In this document: piece after piece, positions 31,055-40,559 of the stretch
How the letters are laid out: every line of letters starts with the position of its first letter
Position numbering within the stretch: the first letter of the stretch is position 1
NCBI GenBank assembly: GCA_039030555.1
Contig: JBCCDY010000030.1
Location: 1-44,668 of the forward strand
Length of the DNA: 44,668 nt
From: JBCCDY01 sp039030555
Lineage (GTDB): Bacteria; Bacteroidota; Bacteroidia; Cytophagales; Cyclobacteriaceae
Reading direction: 5' to 3'
The notes under the pieces: model-generated
The model's database searches: none
Told to the model about the DNA's origin: nothing
Seen by the model: only the letters and a program-made list of their open reading frames with translations
Translations under genes and position numbers: made by a program

Positions 31055-32145
31055 ATTCCTTTCACTTTTTTGATCACTTCAGAACCATCCAGACCTGAAA
31101 GAACTTCAACCCATTCATTGTTTCGAATACCGATATTGATCGTTACGGATGTTCCATCTTCAGTTATTACTGAATCGCCTTCCAATAAATATTCCGAAGG
31201 AATGACCATGGCTTGCTGCTTTTCATCAACTATAATGTTCGCCTGCAATTGAGTGTTGGCATATAGTTTCTCTTCTACATCAAATATGGCTTCGCATATG
31301 AAAGACTGTTCTATGTCGTCAAAAGCAGGGTAAATTCTGGAAATCGTGGCTTGTTTTAGGTTTTCCCGATCAGTGTTAAGTGATATGGCAACCTTTTGCC
31401 CTAACTGAATCCTGTTGATATCTTCCTCGGCGATTAGCAGTTTCGCCATCGGTTTTCCACCACCGATTTTAGCTAGTGGTTCACCCTTTTTCACTAAATC
31501 TCCCTGTTTTTTAAATACCTGAAGAACAACTCCCGTGATATTGGAAGAAAGGAAATAATCATCCACACCCTCCTGCTGTATTTTAAGCTGGGTTTCTGAA
31601 TTGCTAAGGTTGAGTTTTAACCGATTCGTTAAGTCATTCAATGATTTTTGATGAATTTCAACTTGGTGTTTTGAATGCTCGTATTGAGTTAGAATTTTAT
31701 CATAATCCAATTGAGAGACCGCCCCGGTCTTCACGAGCTTGGCATAGCGTTTCATGTTATTCTCGTCCAGTTCCAGTTGACTTTGAGCCTGCTGTATCTG
31801 AAGCCTTATCTGAACCTGTTCCGGAGCATCAGCTTGCACGTTTTGCAGAGCATCCTGATAAGTAACCTGAGCGTTAATCAGCTGTTCATTCTGCACTTCG
31901 TTTGATAGTTGAAAAAGTGGCATTCCAACCGAAATCGTATCACCCTCAACAACCTTCGTTGTTACAAGATAACCTTCTGTATTGGCAGTAACCTGATATT
32001 CATTCTCAAGCATGGTATGACCACTGGCAAATACGGCGTCAATAATATCTACTTTTTCTGGTAAGGTAGTATCGGTGGAGTTACAAGAACAAACCGATGC
32101 AATAACAACAATTAGAATAGAACTTTTAAATATCGATTTCTTCAT
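31051..32145 (-). CDS. HlyD/MacA-type periplasmic adaptor, lipoprotein
   Basis: 364 residues. Signal peptide with lipobox SVCSC (Cys22), so it is membrane-anchored. Then the usual parts of a membrane-fusion protein: lipoyl-like halves (ITANTEGYLVTT-like segment NTEGYLVTTKVVEGDTISVG and FFLSSNITGVVLQVFKKQGD), the alpha hairpin (about 80-185, with YQDALQNVQADAPEQVQIRL and YAKLVKTGAVSQLDYDKIL), and beta-barrel (AKLLIAEEDINRIQLGQKV). It links the inner-membrane permease to the TolC-like channel. Start and the TolC stop overlap as TGATG. Part of a four-gene operon; likely regulated by the upstream LytTR system. Confidence 0.9.
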   Translation of the reverse strand: MKKSIFKSSILIVVIASVCSCNSTDTTLPEKVDIIDAVFASGHTMLENEYQVTANTEGYLVTTKVVEGDTISVGMPLFQLSNEVQNEQLINAQVTYQDALQNVQADAPEQVQIRLQIQQAQSQLELDENNMKRYAKLVKTGAVSQLDYDKILTQYEHSKHQVEIHQKSLNDLTNRLKLNLSNSETQLKIQQEGVDDYFLSSNITGVVLQVFKKQGDLVKKGEPLAKIGGGKPMAKLLIAEEDINRIQLGQKVAISLNTDRENLKQATISRIYPAFDDIEQSFICEAIFDVEEKLYANTQLQANIIVDEKQQAMVIPSEYLLEGDSVITEDGTSVTINIGIRNNEWVEVLSGLDGSEVIKKVKGI

Positions 32146-33494
32146 CAGTTTAGAATTCTGGGTGCAATTTGACTGTAGTAATTGTAGTTGTTCAGTAATG
32201 AATTCAAAAAGGTATTTTCTGATTTTAAATAGTCTTGAAATACCGTTAAATACCGATCAAGACTTATGAGGCCTTCTTCATATTGTTGGTAAGAAAGTAA
32301 GCTATTTTCCTCGTACAATTCGTAAGCATCTTTGGTCAGTTTAGTATTTCTTAAGCTTAAATGATAGTCGTTGATCAATCTGTTGTCTTCTATCATTGCT
32401 TTATTTATTTCCGTTTGTAAATCATTTTTTGCTCGCTCCAAATCCAGTTTACTTGATTTAAGCTGGTTGATTTTTGAAAGCCCGGAGAAAATAGGGATGT
32501 TAAGATTTAAGCTGGCGTAGCTATAATTGCTCCATTCATCGCCATCGAATGAAAGTCCAAAATCATTTCGAAACTGCTGTCTTCCCAAGTATGTATTTAA
32601 TGAAAGCTGCGGAATGAATAGTGATTTTTGAATCGATACCTGTGTTTGAGCCTGATCTTTGTTAATTGAAGCGAGCGCAATGTCCTGATTCGATGTTAAT
32701 CTTTCCGAACTAAACACTTTTGGCAGTTCGTACTGAAGAGATTCATTTAATTCTAGTTTATCTTCTGGTAGACAACCTAACAGCTTCCTCAATTCATCGA
32801 TACTTTGTTGATACAACTGCTGATTGTTGTTCAGATTTTGTTGTACGGTAAGTACATTGATTCTTGCTTGATTGGCTGAAATTGCATCTATCAATCCTTC
32901 CTCGTATCGATTTAAGATGATTGTGGCCACACTATCGCTAAGCTGGAGATCCTGTTCCCAAAGTTGAACGGCGCGCTTCGCTACCAAAGCTGAATAATAA
33001 TATAAGCCTGTTTGCTGATCAAGTAGTTCCAGAAAAGCCGCCTGCTGAGCCGTGGCCATTTCTGCATTTAGTTTGGACATTTTCAACTTTAGAGCCGATT
33101 GTCGATCCAAAAAACTTTTATTGATGCTAATTCCGGCATTATAAGCGAAATCCTGCCCAAACTGGACATCAACAGTGTTTCCCGGTTGACCAGCTATCTC
33201 CCCGGGTAAGGGCGTTGTAGCAAGATCAAAATTCCTCTGGCCATTAAATGTTCCAGTGACCGTAGGTAGTCGAAATGCTTTAGAAGCCTTAACATCATAG
33301 TTCGCCTTATCAATGTTTAACCTGTAACTTTCTAAATCGGGGTTTTTAGCTTTCACCTGATTCCAAATTTCTTCATAGGAATCAAAGCTGAATTCTTGAA
33401 CTGTGTTTTGACCTAAGACAGTTTGGTTGATCATTAAGGCCAGAAAGCAGATGTATTTCAGTTTGATCAAAACTCTGGAAATAGTGAAGGCCAT
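32145..33494 (-). CDS. TolC-family outer-membrane channel protein
   Basis: 449 residues. Signal peptide (KYICFLALMINQTVLGQ) with cleavage after LGQ. The mature protein has the two-repeat TolC layout: beta-strand and long helix segments (FDLATTPLPGEIAG, AYNAGISINKSFLDRQSALKLK, QQSIDELRKLLG and the second repeat SYASLNLNIPIFSGLSKINQLK). The GLSKINQLK...L...AK pattern is typical of outer-membrane efflux proteins. It forms the exit duct of the tripartite exporter encoded downstream. It is preceded by 38 bases and the DUF2147 gene on the same strand, perhaps one transcript. Confidence 0.9.
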   Translation of the reverse strand: MAFTISRVLIKLKYICFLALMINQTVLGQNTVQEFSFDSYEEIWNQVKAKNPDLESYRLNIDKANYDVKASKAFRLPTVTGTFNGQRNFDLATTPLPGEIAGQPGNTVDVQFGQDFAYNAGISINKSFLDRQSALKLKMSKLNAEMATAQQAAFLELLDQQTGLYYYSALVAKRAVQLWEQDLQLSDSVATIILNRYEEGLIDAISANQARINVLTVQQNLNNNQQLYQQSIDELRKLLGCLPEDKLELNESLQYELPKVFSSERLTSNQDIALASINKDQAQTQVSIQKSLFIPQLSLNTYLGRQQFRNDFGLSFDGDEWSNYSYASLNLNIPIFSGLSKINQLKSSKLDLERAKNDLQTEINKAMIEDNRLINDYHLSLRNTKLTKDAYELYEENSLLSYQQYEEGLISLDRYLTVFQDYLKSENTFLNSLLNNYNYYSQIAPRILN

Positions 33495-33532
33495 TTTCTT
33501 AACTTTTAGTAAGTCCTCTTATCTGGAATTAT

Positions 33533-33952
33533 TTAAAGTGAAGTCCTTGTCCACGTTTTCTGTCGGGTGAAGCCTCGATACGTCACATTTATCTGTAGTT
33601 CATCTGGATTTACTAATACCACCTCACAATCCAGTGTGAGTCCTTTTTTAGGTGAGTAAATCTGCCCATAACCTTTTCCATTCTGGAGCTCGATATTTTG
33701 AAGTATCGCCAATCCTAAAATAGGTCGATCTCGGAGCTCCTTATTCGGGTTTTTTCTATCTTTTATGGTGTTTCCATTTTTATCCGTTGACTTAACCATC
33801 CAAGCGATTTTCCCTGTATAATCTTCTTCATTTTGGGAAATCTCTACTTTGCTATTTCCTTCTTCTGTAAGCCATATTCCTGTTATATCCTCTTTAGCTT
33901 TTGTTAGGTATGTTATCGATAAAGCAAAAGCAATTAAAATCATCTTTTTCAT
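33533..33952 (-). CDS. DUF2147 periplasmic protein
   Basis: 139 residues. Signal peptide MKKMILIAFALSITYLTKA, then the DUF2147 fold: ITGIWLTEEGNSKVEISQNE, GKIAWM, KNPNKELRDRPILGLAILQN, YGQIYSPKKGLTLDCEVVL and the closing YRGFTRQKTWTRT. These are small beta-barrel proteins secreted to the periplasm; their function is unknown, but they often sit in operons with transporters or lipid-handling proteins. Here it lies 38 bases upstream of the TolC-like gene on the same strand, so it may belong to the export operon. Confidence 0.85.
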   Translation of the reverse strand: MKKMILIAFALSITYLTKAKEDITGIWLTEEGNSKVEISQNEEDYTGKIAWMVKSTDKNGNTIKDRKNPNKELRDRPILGLAILQNIELQNGKGYGQIYSPKKGLTLDCEVVLVNPDELQINVTYRGFTRQKTWTRTSL

Positions 33953-34120
33953 ACTTTTTTTATTAATCTCAATGGAATTAACGACGTTTTTAGAGCCTTA
34001 TCGATGAAAATATATTGAAGCTGAAAAATGCTGACCTTAAGCTGACTAAATGCGGATTGAAGTGATTTAAAAAAATATCAAGTGCTGAAATTTGAATAAG
34101 AGTTAAGCTGGAATTTGCTC

Positions 34121-34879
34121 CTACTTCGTCATCCAGTTTTTAAAAATTGGAACACGAGCCTTGCTGACAAGTATCATATCCTCCTGCTCAATTTTCAAAT
34201 TGATTGACAAGCGACCATTGAAGTAAAATTCAATATCCTCAATGGCTTTTTTATTGATGATAAATTGTCGGTTGGCCCTAAAAAATTCCTTCGAATTCAG
34301 TGTTTCTTCCAGTTCATCCAAACTATGATCAATTGGATATACCTGACCTTTAAAACTAGTGGCATGGACCAATCCCCCTTTAATATGAAAAAAAGCCACA
34401 TCCGTTGCAGCCAATGGAATCATTTTGTCCCGAAAGTGAACAAGAAAAGAAGTGTTTGATTTTTGAGAAACCGTTCTTAAGATACTTTCAATCGTTTCAA
34501 TACTGGTGTTGGAATCATGGAACTCTCTAAACTTCTGTATGCTGAATAAAAGATCTTCTTCTTTAATAGGCTTCAGCAAATAATCAATGCTATGAACTTT
34601 GAAAGCTGCAATGGCATAATCATTATATGCCGTTGTAAAAATAACTGGAAACTTAATCGTTGTTTTTTTGAATATCTCAAATGAGAGACCATCCTCCAAT
34701 TCGATATCAAAAAAGGCCAGATCTGGATGATTGTTTTTATCCATCCACGCAACTACCTCTTCGATGCTGGGAAGTATATCCATTATTTTGATCTCGGGAG
34801 CTACCTCCTGTAGTAATAGTTTTAAGTTGTTAGCAGCACCGAATTCATCCTCGACAATGATTACATTTAGCTCTTTCAT
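34121..34879 (-). CDS. LytTR-type response regulator
   Basis: 252 residues: receiver domain (1-120; Asp11/Glu12 acidic pocket, phospho-acceptor Asp58 in FFDIELEDG, Thr83 and Lys103 of LLKPI) and a LytTR DNA-binding domain (about 145-250: LAATDVAFFHIKGGLVHATS and EFFRANRQFIINKKAIEDIE). LytTR regulators bind paired direct repeats upstream of their targets. Its start lies two bases after the kinase stop, so kinase and regulator are one transcript. Plausible targets are the TonB receptor on the other side of the kinase (see the repeats at 36008-36106) and the export operon downstream. Confidence 0.9.
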   Translation of the reverse strand: MKELNVIIVEDEFGAANNLKLLLQEVAPEIKIMDILPSIEEVVAWMDKNNHPDLAFFDIELEDGLSFEIFKKTTIKFPVIFTTAYNDYAIAAFKVHSIDYLLKPIKEEDLLFSIQKFREFHDSNTSIETIESILRTVSQKSNTSFLVHFRDKMIPLAATDVAFFHIKGGLVHATSFKGQVYPIDHSLDELEETLNSKEFFRANRQFIINKKAIEDIEFYFNGRLSINLKIEQEDMILVSKARVPIFKNWMTK

Positions 34880-34881
34880 AT

Positions 34882-35901
34882 TTAGATCAAAGATATTTTA
34901 ACGATGAAGTTTTCTTCATTCTGTTCTACCTCTACAGGCTTCGCATTTAGTAGCTCATAACGCTTTGAGAGATTGGATAGGCCAATACCATGTCCTGACT
35001 CAGATTGTTTTAACTGAACATTGTTGCTAACTATTAAATGATCTTCACCCGTTTTGATATCGATGATAAGAGGCTTTTTTAAAGAAACGATGTTGTGCTT
35101 AAAGGCGTTTTCAATGGGCAGCTGAAGGGCAAACTGAGGTACTTTCCTTTTAAGCTTGTCAGATGCAATTTGAAAGTTGATTTTAAAGGCATCTCCAAAT
35201 CTTTTGTGCATCATATATTCATAGGATTTAAGGTAATTCAGTTCTTCTTCAAGGCTAATAAGGTTTTGATTTTTGTTTTCGAGTGTGTACCGAAGTGTTT
35301 CAGAAAGGTGATTTACAAAATGGATCGCTTCTTTTTGATCTTGTCGTATCACTCCGGTCAATGAGTTTAAACTGTTAAAAAGAAAGTGCGGGTCGATTTG
35401 TGCTTTTAAAGCAGCTAACTCAGCCTCAACTTTTTCCTTTGTTACAGTTAATAGCTTGTACCTATCCTGTTTGGATTTTTGAAAGGTATCATATGAATAG
35501 GCTATTGAAACTGTAATTATTGCAATTATTGAGTTTCTCATAGAGGCGAAAGGTAACAATCCTTTTTTGGGTCCAGCATCTATAAAAGCCGACGATAGGC
35601 TCGTCCAAAACAAAGAAGTAACAATGATCAGGACAAAGTTTATGGCAAAGTCAATTGAATACCGGAATAGCTTATTTGACAGCCGGTAAGTCAGTTTTTT
35701 CCAGAAAAAATTGTACTGAAAAAACAACAGCGAAGTCAAGAAAACACTAACTACTATGAACAAGAATTGCTGATTTGTATCACTTTCAGGTATGTATAGT
35801 TTTAACTCTGGGATTTGGTCAGAAATTGTAACCCACCGGAAAGCAATTACCAAGGCGAGTGCCAAAGAAATACCAATCGATATTTTATACTCATTTCGCA
35901 T
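34882..35901 (-). CDS. LytS-type sensor histidine kinase
   Basis: 339 residues. Four TM helices (about 7-24, 45-63, 82-103, 122-140) without a separate sensor domain, a coiled linker (145-170), then the His_kinase domain with DPHFLFNSLN (phospho-His172) and the ATPase parts LPIENAFKHN and GIGLSNLSKRYELL. The missing extracellular domain means that the signal is probably sensed inside the membrane. Paired with the LytTR regulator downstream (2-base gap). Divergent from the TonB-receptor gene, with 272 bases of shared regulatory space. Confidence 0.9.
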   Translation of the reverse strand: MRNEYKISIGISLALALVIAFRWVTISDQIPELKLYIPESDTNQQFLFIVVSVFLTSLLFFQYNFFWKKLTYRLSNKLFRYSIDFAINFVLIIVTSLFWTSLSSAFIDAGPKKGLLPFASMRNSIIAIITVSIAYSYDTFQKSKQDRYKLLTVTKEKVEAELAALKAQIDPHFLFNSLNSLTGVIRQDQKEAIHFVNHLSETLRYTLENKNQNLISLEEELNYLKSYEYMMHKRFGDAFKINFQIASDKLKRKVPQFALQLPIENAFKHNIVSLKKPLIIDIKTGEDHLIVSNNVQLKQSESGHGIGLSNLSKRYELLNAKPVEVEQNEENFIVKISLI

Positions 35902-36007
35902 GCTTTGATTCTTATTAAAAGAATTTTTACTGAAGTAGATGCAAAGATCATAACTATAGTTTAGAAAACCGGAGACTTTATTTACCGATTAGTCAGTTTC
36001 AACTTTA

Positions 36008-36106
36008 AATTTTTCAGCTTCATCATAGCTTTAGATTTAATAAGCATTTACCGTTAGCAGTGGGTCAAAGAATCAAGACAGTTCAGCCCCTAATTTTTCA
36101 GCTTCA
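36008..36106. promoter_or_regulatory. Direct repeats and a LytTR-type box before the TonB receptor
   Basis: AATTTTTCAGCTTCA occurs twice (36008-36022 and 36092-36106), starts 84 bases apart, eight helical turns. Between them ACAGTTCAG (36078-36086) matches the LytTR half-site consensus [TA][AC][CA]GTTN[AG][TG] at all nine positions, and ACCGTTAGC (36050-36058) at eight. Their spacing (28 bases) is larger than the classical 21-22, so binding is only suggested. Confidence 0.4.
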
Positions 36107-36173
36107 CAAAGATTTAAAGCATAACTAACTCATACCCTTTCTAGACTTGTTCTGAATTTTTGGAAAGAAGCTT

Positions 36174-38567
36174 ATGCTGAATAATTACCTACTCAAATCA
36201 TTTTTATTTTTTGTATTAATAATCCTTCATAGCATCGCTTTTGGGAAAAATACACTATCTGGAAAAGTAGTAGAGAAAGCTTCTGGTGAGGTGCTTCCTT
36301 TTGCCACCGTTGTCATTGAAGGAACAGTTATTGGAACAACAACTAACGTAGATGGCTTCTTTTCCTTATTTGATATAGAATCTAATGAAGTCACATTGGT
36401 TGTTTCTTATGTTGGTTATCAAACCATTACTCTAGATGTAGTTCTAAATGGTTCTAAAGACCTTCTGATTATAGAGCTTGAGCCAATTACTTCACAATTG
36501 GAAGAAGTATTGGTTGTAGCGAACGCAAATAAGATATTGAATGCTTCGTCTGGAGTCAGTACCACAACTATTTCTACCAAACAATTAGAGCTTCTCCCAA
36601 GTATCGGTGAAACGGATATTTTTCGTTCTTTACAATTGCTTCCCGGGGTAAGCGGTACTAATGAAAATTCTTCGGGACTGTTTGTAAGGGGAGGTACTCC
36701 GGATCAAAATTTAGTACTACTCGATGGAATCACCATTTATAAGGTTGACCATTTCTTTGGTTTTTTCAGTGCTTTTAATGCCAATGCTATAAAGGATGTT
36801 CAACTCCACAAAGGCGCATTTCCGGCTCAATTTGGTGGAAGAACCTCCAGTGTAGTTGAGCTCACTGGGAAGACAGGAAGTTTTGAAAAAATCCAGGGTG
36901 GTTTTAATGTGAACCTTCTGAGTGTAAACGGGTATTTTGAAGCTCCTATCACTAAAAATCTTTCTTTCTTGATTGCAGGAAGAAGGTCCTATACCGATGT
37001 ATTGCAAACCGGATTATTCGAAAGTATCTCAGATAGCCAAATTGGTGATGATGGGTTCAATGACCCCACAATTGATGATAGTGAAGTAACAACACTTCAA
37101 CCTGATTTTTACTTTTATGACTGGAACAGTAAGCTTTCTTACAGACCTTCAGAAAAGGATTTAATCACGGTAAGTGTGTACAATGGGCAGGATTTCCTTG
37201 ATGAATCAAGAAATCTAACAAGAGATATTCAAGGACCAGCCGTACCAACGACCTTGTTCTTTGATTTATTTGAAACTACTGATTATGGGAATAAGGGAAT
37301 TTCCGGAAAATGGTCTCGTCAATGGAACCCAAAGTTCTATTCAAATTTTCTCGTAGCGGGATCTGAGTTCTTTTCAACCTTTAACCGAGATGGCTTTGCC
37401 GAAGTAGTTCAGGAGGATACCACTTTGTTTTCTCTAAGTCAGCAAAGCTTTGAAGATAATAATGTGGTAGATATTTCGGCTCGGGCTGATTTTGAATGGC
37501 AAAGATCATCAAGATCAAAAACGGATTTTGGTATTTCATATACCCTAACAAAAGTTGACTATAACAATGTTCGGGATGATACAGTAATTATTCTACAGAG
37601 TAATCAGGAAGCTCAATATGGTTCGATTTATGTCTCAAACGAGCAAAAAATAGGTAATAAACTGAATTTAACTACTGGTTTAAGATTATCGAAGTACGAA
37701 AATGAAGATGACTTATTGTGGGAGCCAAGAGCAAATTTGACTTACCAGTTGACACCTAAAATCAAGTTAAAAGCTGCTTACGGTAAACATTATCAGTTTG
37801 TAAACCGTGTCCTCAATGAAAGTATAACAGAAGGAGCAAGAGAGTTTTGGTTACTCACCGACGGAGAACTTGTTGACATTAGTGAGGCCGATCATTATGT
37901 GTTGGGAGCGAGCTATGAAATTGATAACTGGCTTTTTGATGTAGAAGGTTATTATAAAGATCTTTCGGGACTTTCAGAGTTTTCGTTGAGGTTTAGAAAT
38001 GATGACAGTTTTGACCCTAATCAACTCTTTTTTACAGGTGATGGAGAGGCGAAGGGTATTGAATTTTTAATTCAAAAGAAACAGGGTAATTATACCGGTT
38101 GGGCTTCATATACTGTGGGCAATATCAGGAATACCTTCGAAGATTTAAATGAAGGAAATGAGTTCCCTGCCCTTCATGATCAATTACATGAATTCAAGAT
38201 GGTGCATAGCTATGAAGTCGGTCAATGGGTTTTGTCTTCTACATTTATTTATGGGTCTGGAAGGCCATTTTCTGAACCGGAAGGTCAATATAATGTGGAG
38301 TTATTAGATAGTAATGAGTTTAATTTTGTTGGTATTGGAGATCGAAATGGTTCAAGGTTACCGGCTTATCATAAACTGGATGTTTCAGCACATTACAAAT
38401 TCAATATTGGTAAAGCCAAAGCAGATTTAGGGCTTTCAATATTCAATTTGTATGGAAGGGAGAATATCTCTTTCGTAGAGTATGATTTTACACAGCAACC
38501 TGTTTTGATTACTGACGTCACCTTCTTGGGTACGACTCCTAATATTTCTTTTGGTATCGATTTTTAA
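36174..38567 (+). CDS. TonB-dependent receptor with carboxypeptidase-like N-terminal domain
   Basis: 797 residues. Signal peptide (FLFFVLIILHSIAFG), carboxypeptidase-regulatory-like beta domain (about 25-115: LSGKVVEKASGEVLPFATVV, GTTTNVDGFFSL, SYVGYQT), plug (about 125-235: LPSIGETDIFRSLQLLPGVSG, LFVRGGTPDQNLVLLDG, FNANAIKDVQLHKGAFPAQFGGR) and a beta-barrel with the closing strand FLGTTPNISFGIDF ending in Phe. It lacks SusC-type features and has no SusD partner; instead a DUF4249 lipoprotein follows, the standard pair of this receptor class in Cytophagales. The ligand (siderophore, peptide, nucleotide) is unknown. The divergent LytS/LytTR pair probably controls it. Confidence 0.92.
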   Translation: MLNNYLLKSFLFFVLIILHSIAFGKNTLSGKVVEKASGEVLPFATVVIEGTVIGTTTNVDGFFSLFDIESNEVTLVVSYVGYQTITLDVVLNGSKDLLIIELEPITSQLEEVLVVANANKILNASSGVSTTTISTKQLELLPSIGETDIFRSLQLLPGVSGTNENSSGLFVRGGTPDQNLVLLDGITIYKVDHFFGFFSAFNANAIKDVQLHKGAFPAQFGGRTSSVVELTGKTGSFEKIQGGFNVNLLSVNGYFEAPITKNLSFLIAGRRSYTDVLQTGLFESISDSQIGDDGFNDPTIDDSEVTTLQPDFYFYDWNSKLSYRPSEKDLITVSVYNGQDFLDESRNLTRDIQGPAVPTTLFFDLFETTDYGNKGISGKWSRQWNPKFYSNFLVAGSEFFSTFNRDGFAEVVQEDTTLFSLSQQSFEDNNVVDISARADFEWQRSSRSKTDFGISYTLTKVDYNNVRDDTVIILQSNQEAQYGSIYVSNEQKIGNKLNLTTGLRLSKYENEDDLLWEPRANLTYQLTPKIKLKAAYGKHYQFVNRVLNESITEGAREFWLLTDGELVDISEADHYVLGASYEIDNWLFDVEGYYKDLSGLSEFSLRFRNDDSFDPNQLFFTGDGEAKGIEFLIQKKQGNYTGWASYTVGNIRNTFEDLNEGNEFPALHDQLHEFKMVHSYEVGQWVLSSTFIYGSGRPFSEPEGQYNVELLDSNEFNFVGIGDRNGSRLPAYHKLDVSAHYKFNIGKAKADLGLSIFNLYGRENISFVEYDFTQQPVLITDVTFLGTTPNISFGIDF

Positions 38568-38577
38568 GTACAAAGTC

Positions 38578-39417
38578 ATGAAAAAGTTTTTTAGACACAT
38601 CATCATATTTCCAATTTTAATAATCTCAGGGTGTTTCCAAGGGGATGACCCTGCGCCATTCAATAACTTTGTAGTGGAAGGGTTCATTTTTGAAAATGAA
38701 CCGGTCGATAACATTACCATTGAAGGTTTGGCTCCCATAGATAGTGATGAAGTTAACCCCGATCCTGTTACAGATGCCGTGGTTTCTTTATCAAATGGTG
38801 AAAGTTCCTTTCCTTTAAATTTTAATGTTGAAACCGGGAAGTATGAATATAATAGGAACGATTTACAGGTTCTCGGAGGTCGAGAGTATGTTTTGGAAAT
38901 CACCTCTAATGGAAGAACTGCAACATCACAAACAATAGTACCTCAACGACCTATGAATCTTGAGTTAACAGATTCTGTGCTGAGAATTCCACCCTTATCT
39001 TTTGGATTTTCATTGGCGGGAGAAGTAGAAAGGTTATTTAACGAAGAGCGTATTACCCTAACATGGGATTCAGAGCCTAATAGATTTTACTTCATAATTA
39101 TTGAAAGTAGGTTAGATGAATTGGCTCCCATTTTACCAGAGGAAGTCCCCCAACAATCACTTGAACTATTAGCTTCATTCAACACGATTAGTGAGCCTTC
39201 CGAAGCAACTTCGTTTGAAATTATTGGTATTGGATTGGAAAGCTATGGCCGATATGTTGCAACGGTATTTTCAGTAAATGATGAATATGTTGATCTTTTT
39301 GAAAACAGTGTTCAGGACTCCAGGGATTTAAATGAACCTCCTTCTAATGTTAATAATGGGCTAGGCATTTTTACTGCATTCGCCACTGATAGCATTATGT
39401 TTGAGGTAAGACGTTAG
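38578..39417 (+). CDS. DUF4249 lipoprotein, partner of the TonB receptor
   Basis: The frame is open earlier, overlapping the receptor, but ATG 38578 (MKKFFRHIIIFPILIISGC) gives a lipoprotein signal with Cys19. The mature part has the DUF4249 layout: FVVEGFIFENEPVDNITIEG, VTDAVVSLSNGESSF, YVLEITSNGRTATSQTIVPQ, LTWDSEPNRFYFIII and the C-terminal VTVFSVNDEY-like strands. Such lipoproteins sit on the outer membrane next to a TonB receptor and probably help to capture its substrate. It starts 10 bases after the receptor's stop, one operon. The function is inferred only from this pairing. Confidence 0.85.
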   Translation: MKKFFRHIIIFPILIISGCFQGDDPAPFNNFVVEGFIFENEPVDNITIEGLAPIDSDEVNPDPVTDAVVSLSNGESSFPLNFNVETGKYEYNRNDLQVLGGREYVLEITSNGRTATSQTIVPQRPMNLELTDSVLRIPPLSFGFSLAGEVERLFNEERITLTWDSEPNRFYFIIIESRLDELAPILPEEVPQQSLELLASFNTISEPSEATSFEIIGIGLESYGRYVATVFSVNDEYVDLFENSVQDSRDLNEPPSNVNNGLGIFTAFATDSIMFEVRR

Positions 39418-39439
39418 GTAGTGGTTCTATTATTTGGCT

Positions 39440-40243
39440 TTACTTCAGTGATCGTAACCCTCTTTTGATGATGTAAGCAGTGTGCTTATGATCCGATTCT
39501 TTTTCCCATCGATCACACACTTGTTTTGCCCAATCGGGATTTGATTTTGCTATATCGTTGATCCAGTTGGCTACGGAATCTCTAACATATTTGGACTCGT
39601 CGGCCTTGAGGGATTCTAAAAGTGGAAGCCCTTTTTCTGAATGACTTTGAAATTCAGCAATCTTTTTAGTCCACACTCCAATGGGACGTAAAGTTTCAAC
39701 TGAATACCTGCGAATGTTTTCTTCTTTTGATGAAGTCCATCGAGATAGCAGATCGATGGCTTTATCTAGATCTTCAATCAGTCGCTCTTTCGTAGCAAAA
39801 ATTACTACTTCACGAACCCCAAAATGACTATCGGCAGCATAAGGCTTCATTGCTTCGAGAAGCTCTCCGTTATCATCATAATGAAGACTTTCTCCCCAGC
39901 AAGCCCAACACCTCACAACATCACTGGTATGATTTCTTAAGCGCTCATAAAGGGATTTATCTTCAGTCTGAAGCCCTAAAGTTTCTCCAATAATACGAGT
40001 CGTACTGTTAGCTGTTGGTTTTTTCTGTTCTTTAGTGGCTCTTTCAAAAGTCTTGAACCATTCAGATCTATTAAGATTATTTAGAACCAATTCCAATAAA
40101 GCCAGCTGATCAACAGACAGCCATTCGACAAGATTTTTGGTTTCCGTTTTTCCTGAATTGAGGTATTCCAAAACCTCAGGATCTAAGTCTTTGGCGCTTC
40201 TGGGCCCTTTTCGTTCGCTAATGTGTGAAGGCAACTGGTTCAT
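39440..40243 (-). CDS. HEAT-repeat DNA alkylation repair protein (AlkC/AlkD-like)
   Basis: 267 residues, entirely helical, made of HEAT-like repeats: VRCWACWGESLHY, DSHFGVREVVIFATKERLIED, DKAIDLLSRWTSSKEENIRRYSVETLRPIG, KYVRDSVANWINDIAKSNPDW and the closing YIIKRGLRSLK. The Trp/Arg/Asp-rich repeats and the R-x-x-x-D-x-x-x-N-W-x-N-D pattern match DNA alkylation repair proteins of the AlkC/AlkD class, which remove 3-methyladenine and similar bases by glycosylase activity on the DNA surface. Cytoplasmic. It stands alone, convergent with the DUF4249 gene. Function assigned by pattern, so activity is unproven. Confidence 0.75.
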   Translation of the reverse strand: MNQLPSHISERKGPRSAKDLDPEVLEYLNSGKTETKNLVEWLSVDQLALLELVLNNLNRSEWFKTFERATKEQKKPTANSTTRIIGETLGLQTEDKSLYERLRNHTSDVVRCWACWGESLHYDDNGELLEAMKPYAADSHFGVREVVIFATKERLIEDLDKAIDLLSRWTSSKEENIRRYSVETLRPIGVWTKKIAEFQSHSEKGLPLLESLKADESKYVRDSVANWINDIAKSNPDWAKQVCDRWEKESDHKHTAYIIKRGLRSLK

Positions 40244-40559
40244 AAGTTAGTGTTTATATCATAAGATATAAAGAAACCAAAAGTGTAACCATAACCATAA
40301 GATTCAATTTTATAGATAAGCGTCATTATGTAGTTTAATTGGTATAAATCCATCAGTTTTAACCAATTATTATAATGGATAGGCTTCAAGATTAATTTTT
40401 TCAGCCTTGTTCAAGCCAAATCGGATATTTCTGTTGGTTCCATGAGTTTAGATGTACGTCTATAGTTTTAACTCATCTTGATTCTGCTTTTAAAAATGTA
40501 TCTTTAATTAACGCAATGAAACTTTTGCACTCAAGATGCTTGGGGCTGACTCCGAAAAG

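Noticed and set aside
36717..37007. Minus-strand frame within the TonB receptor plug
   Set aside because: Antisense of the conserved plug motifs.
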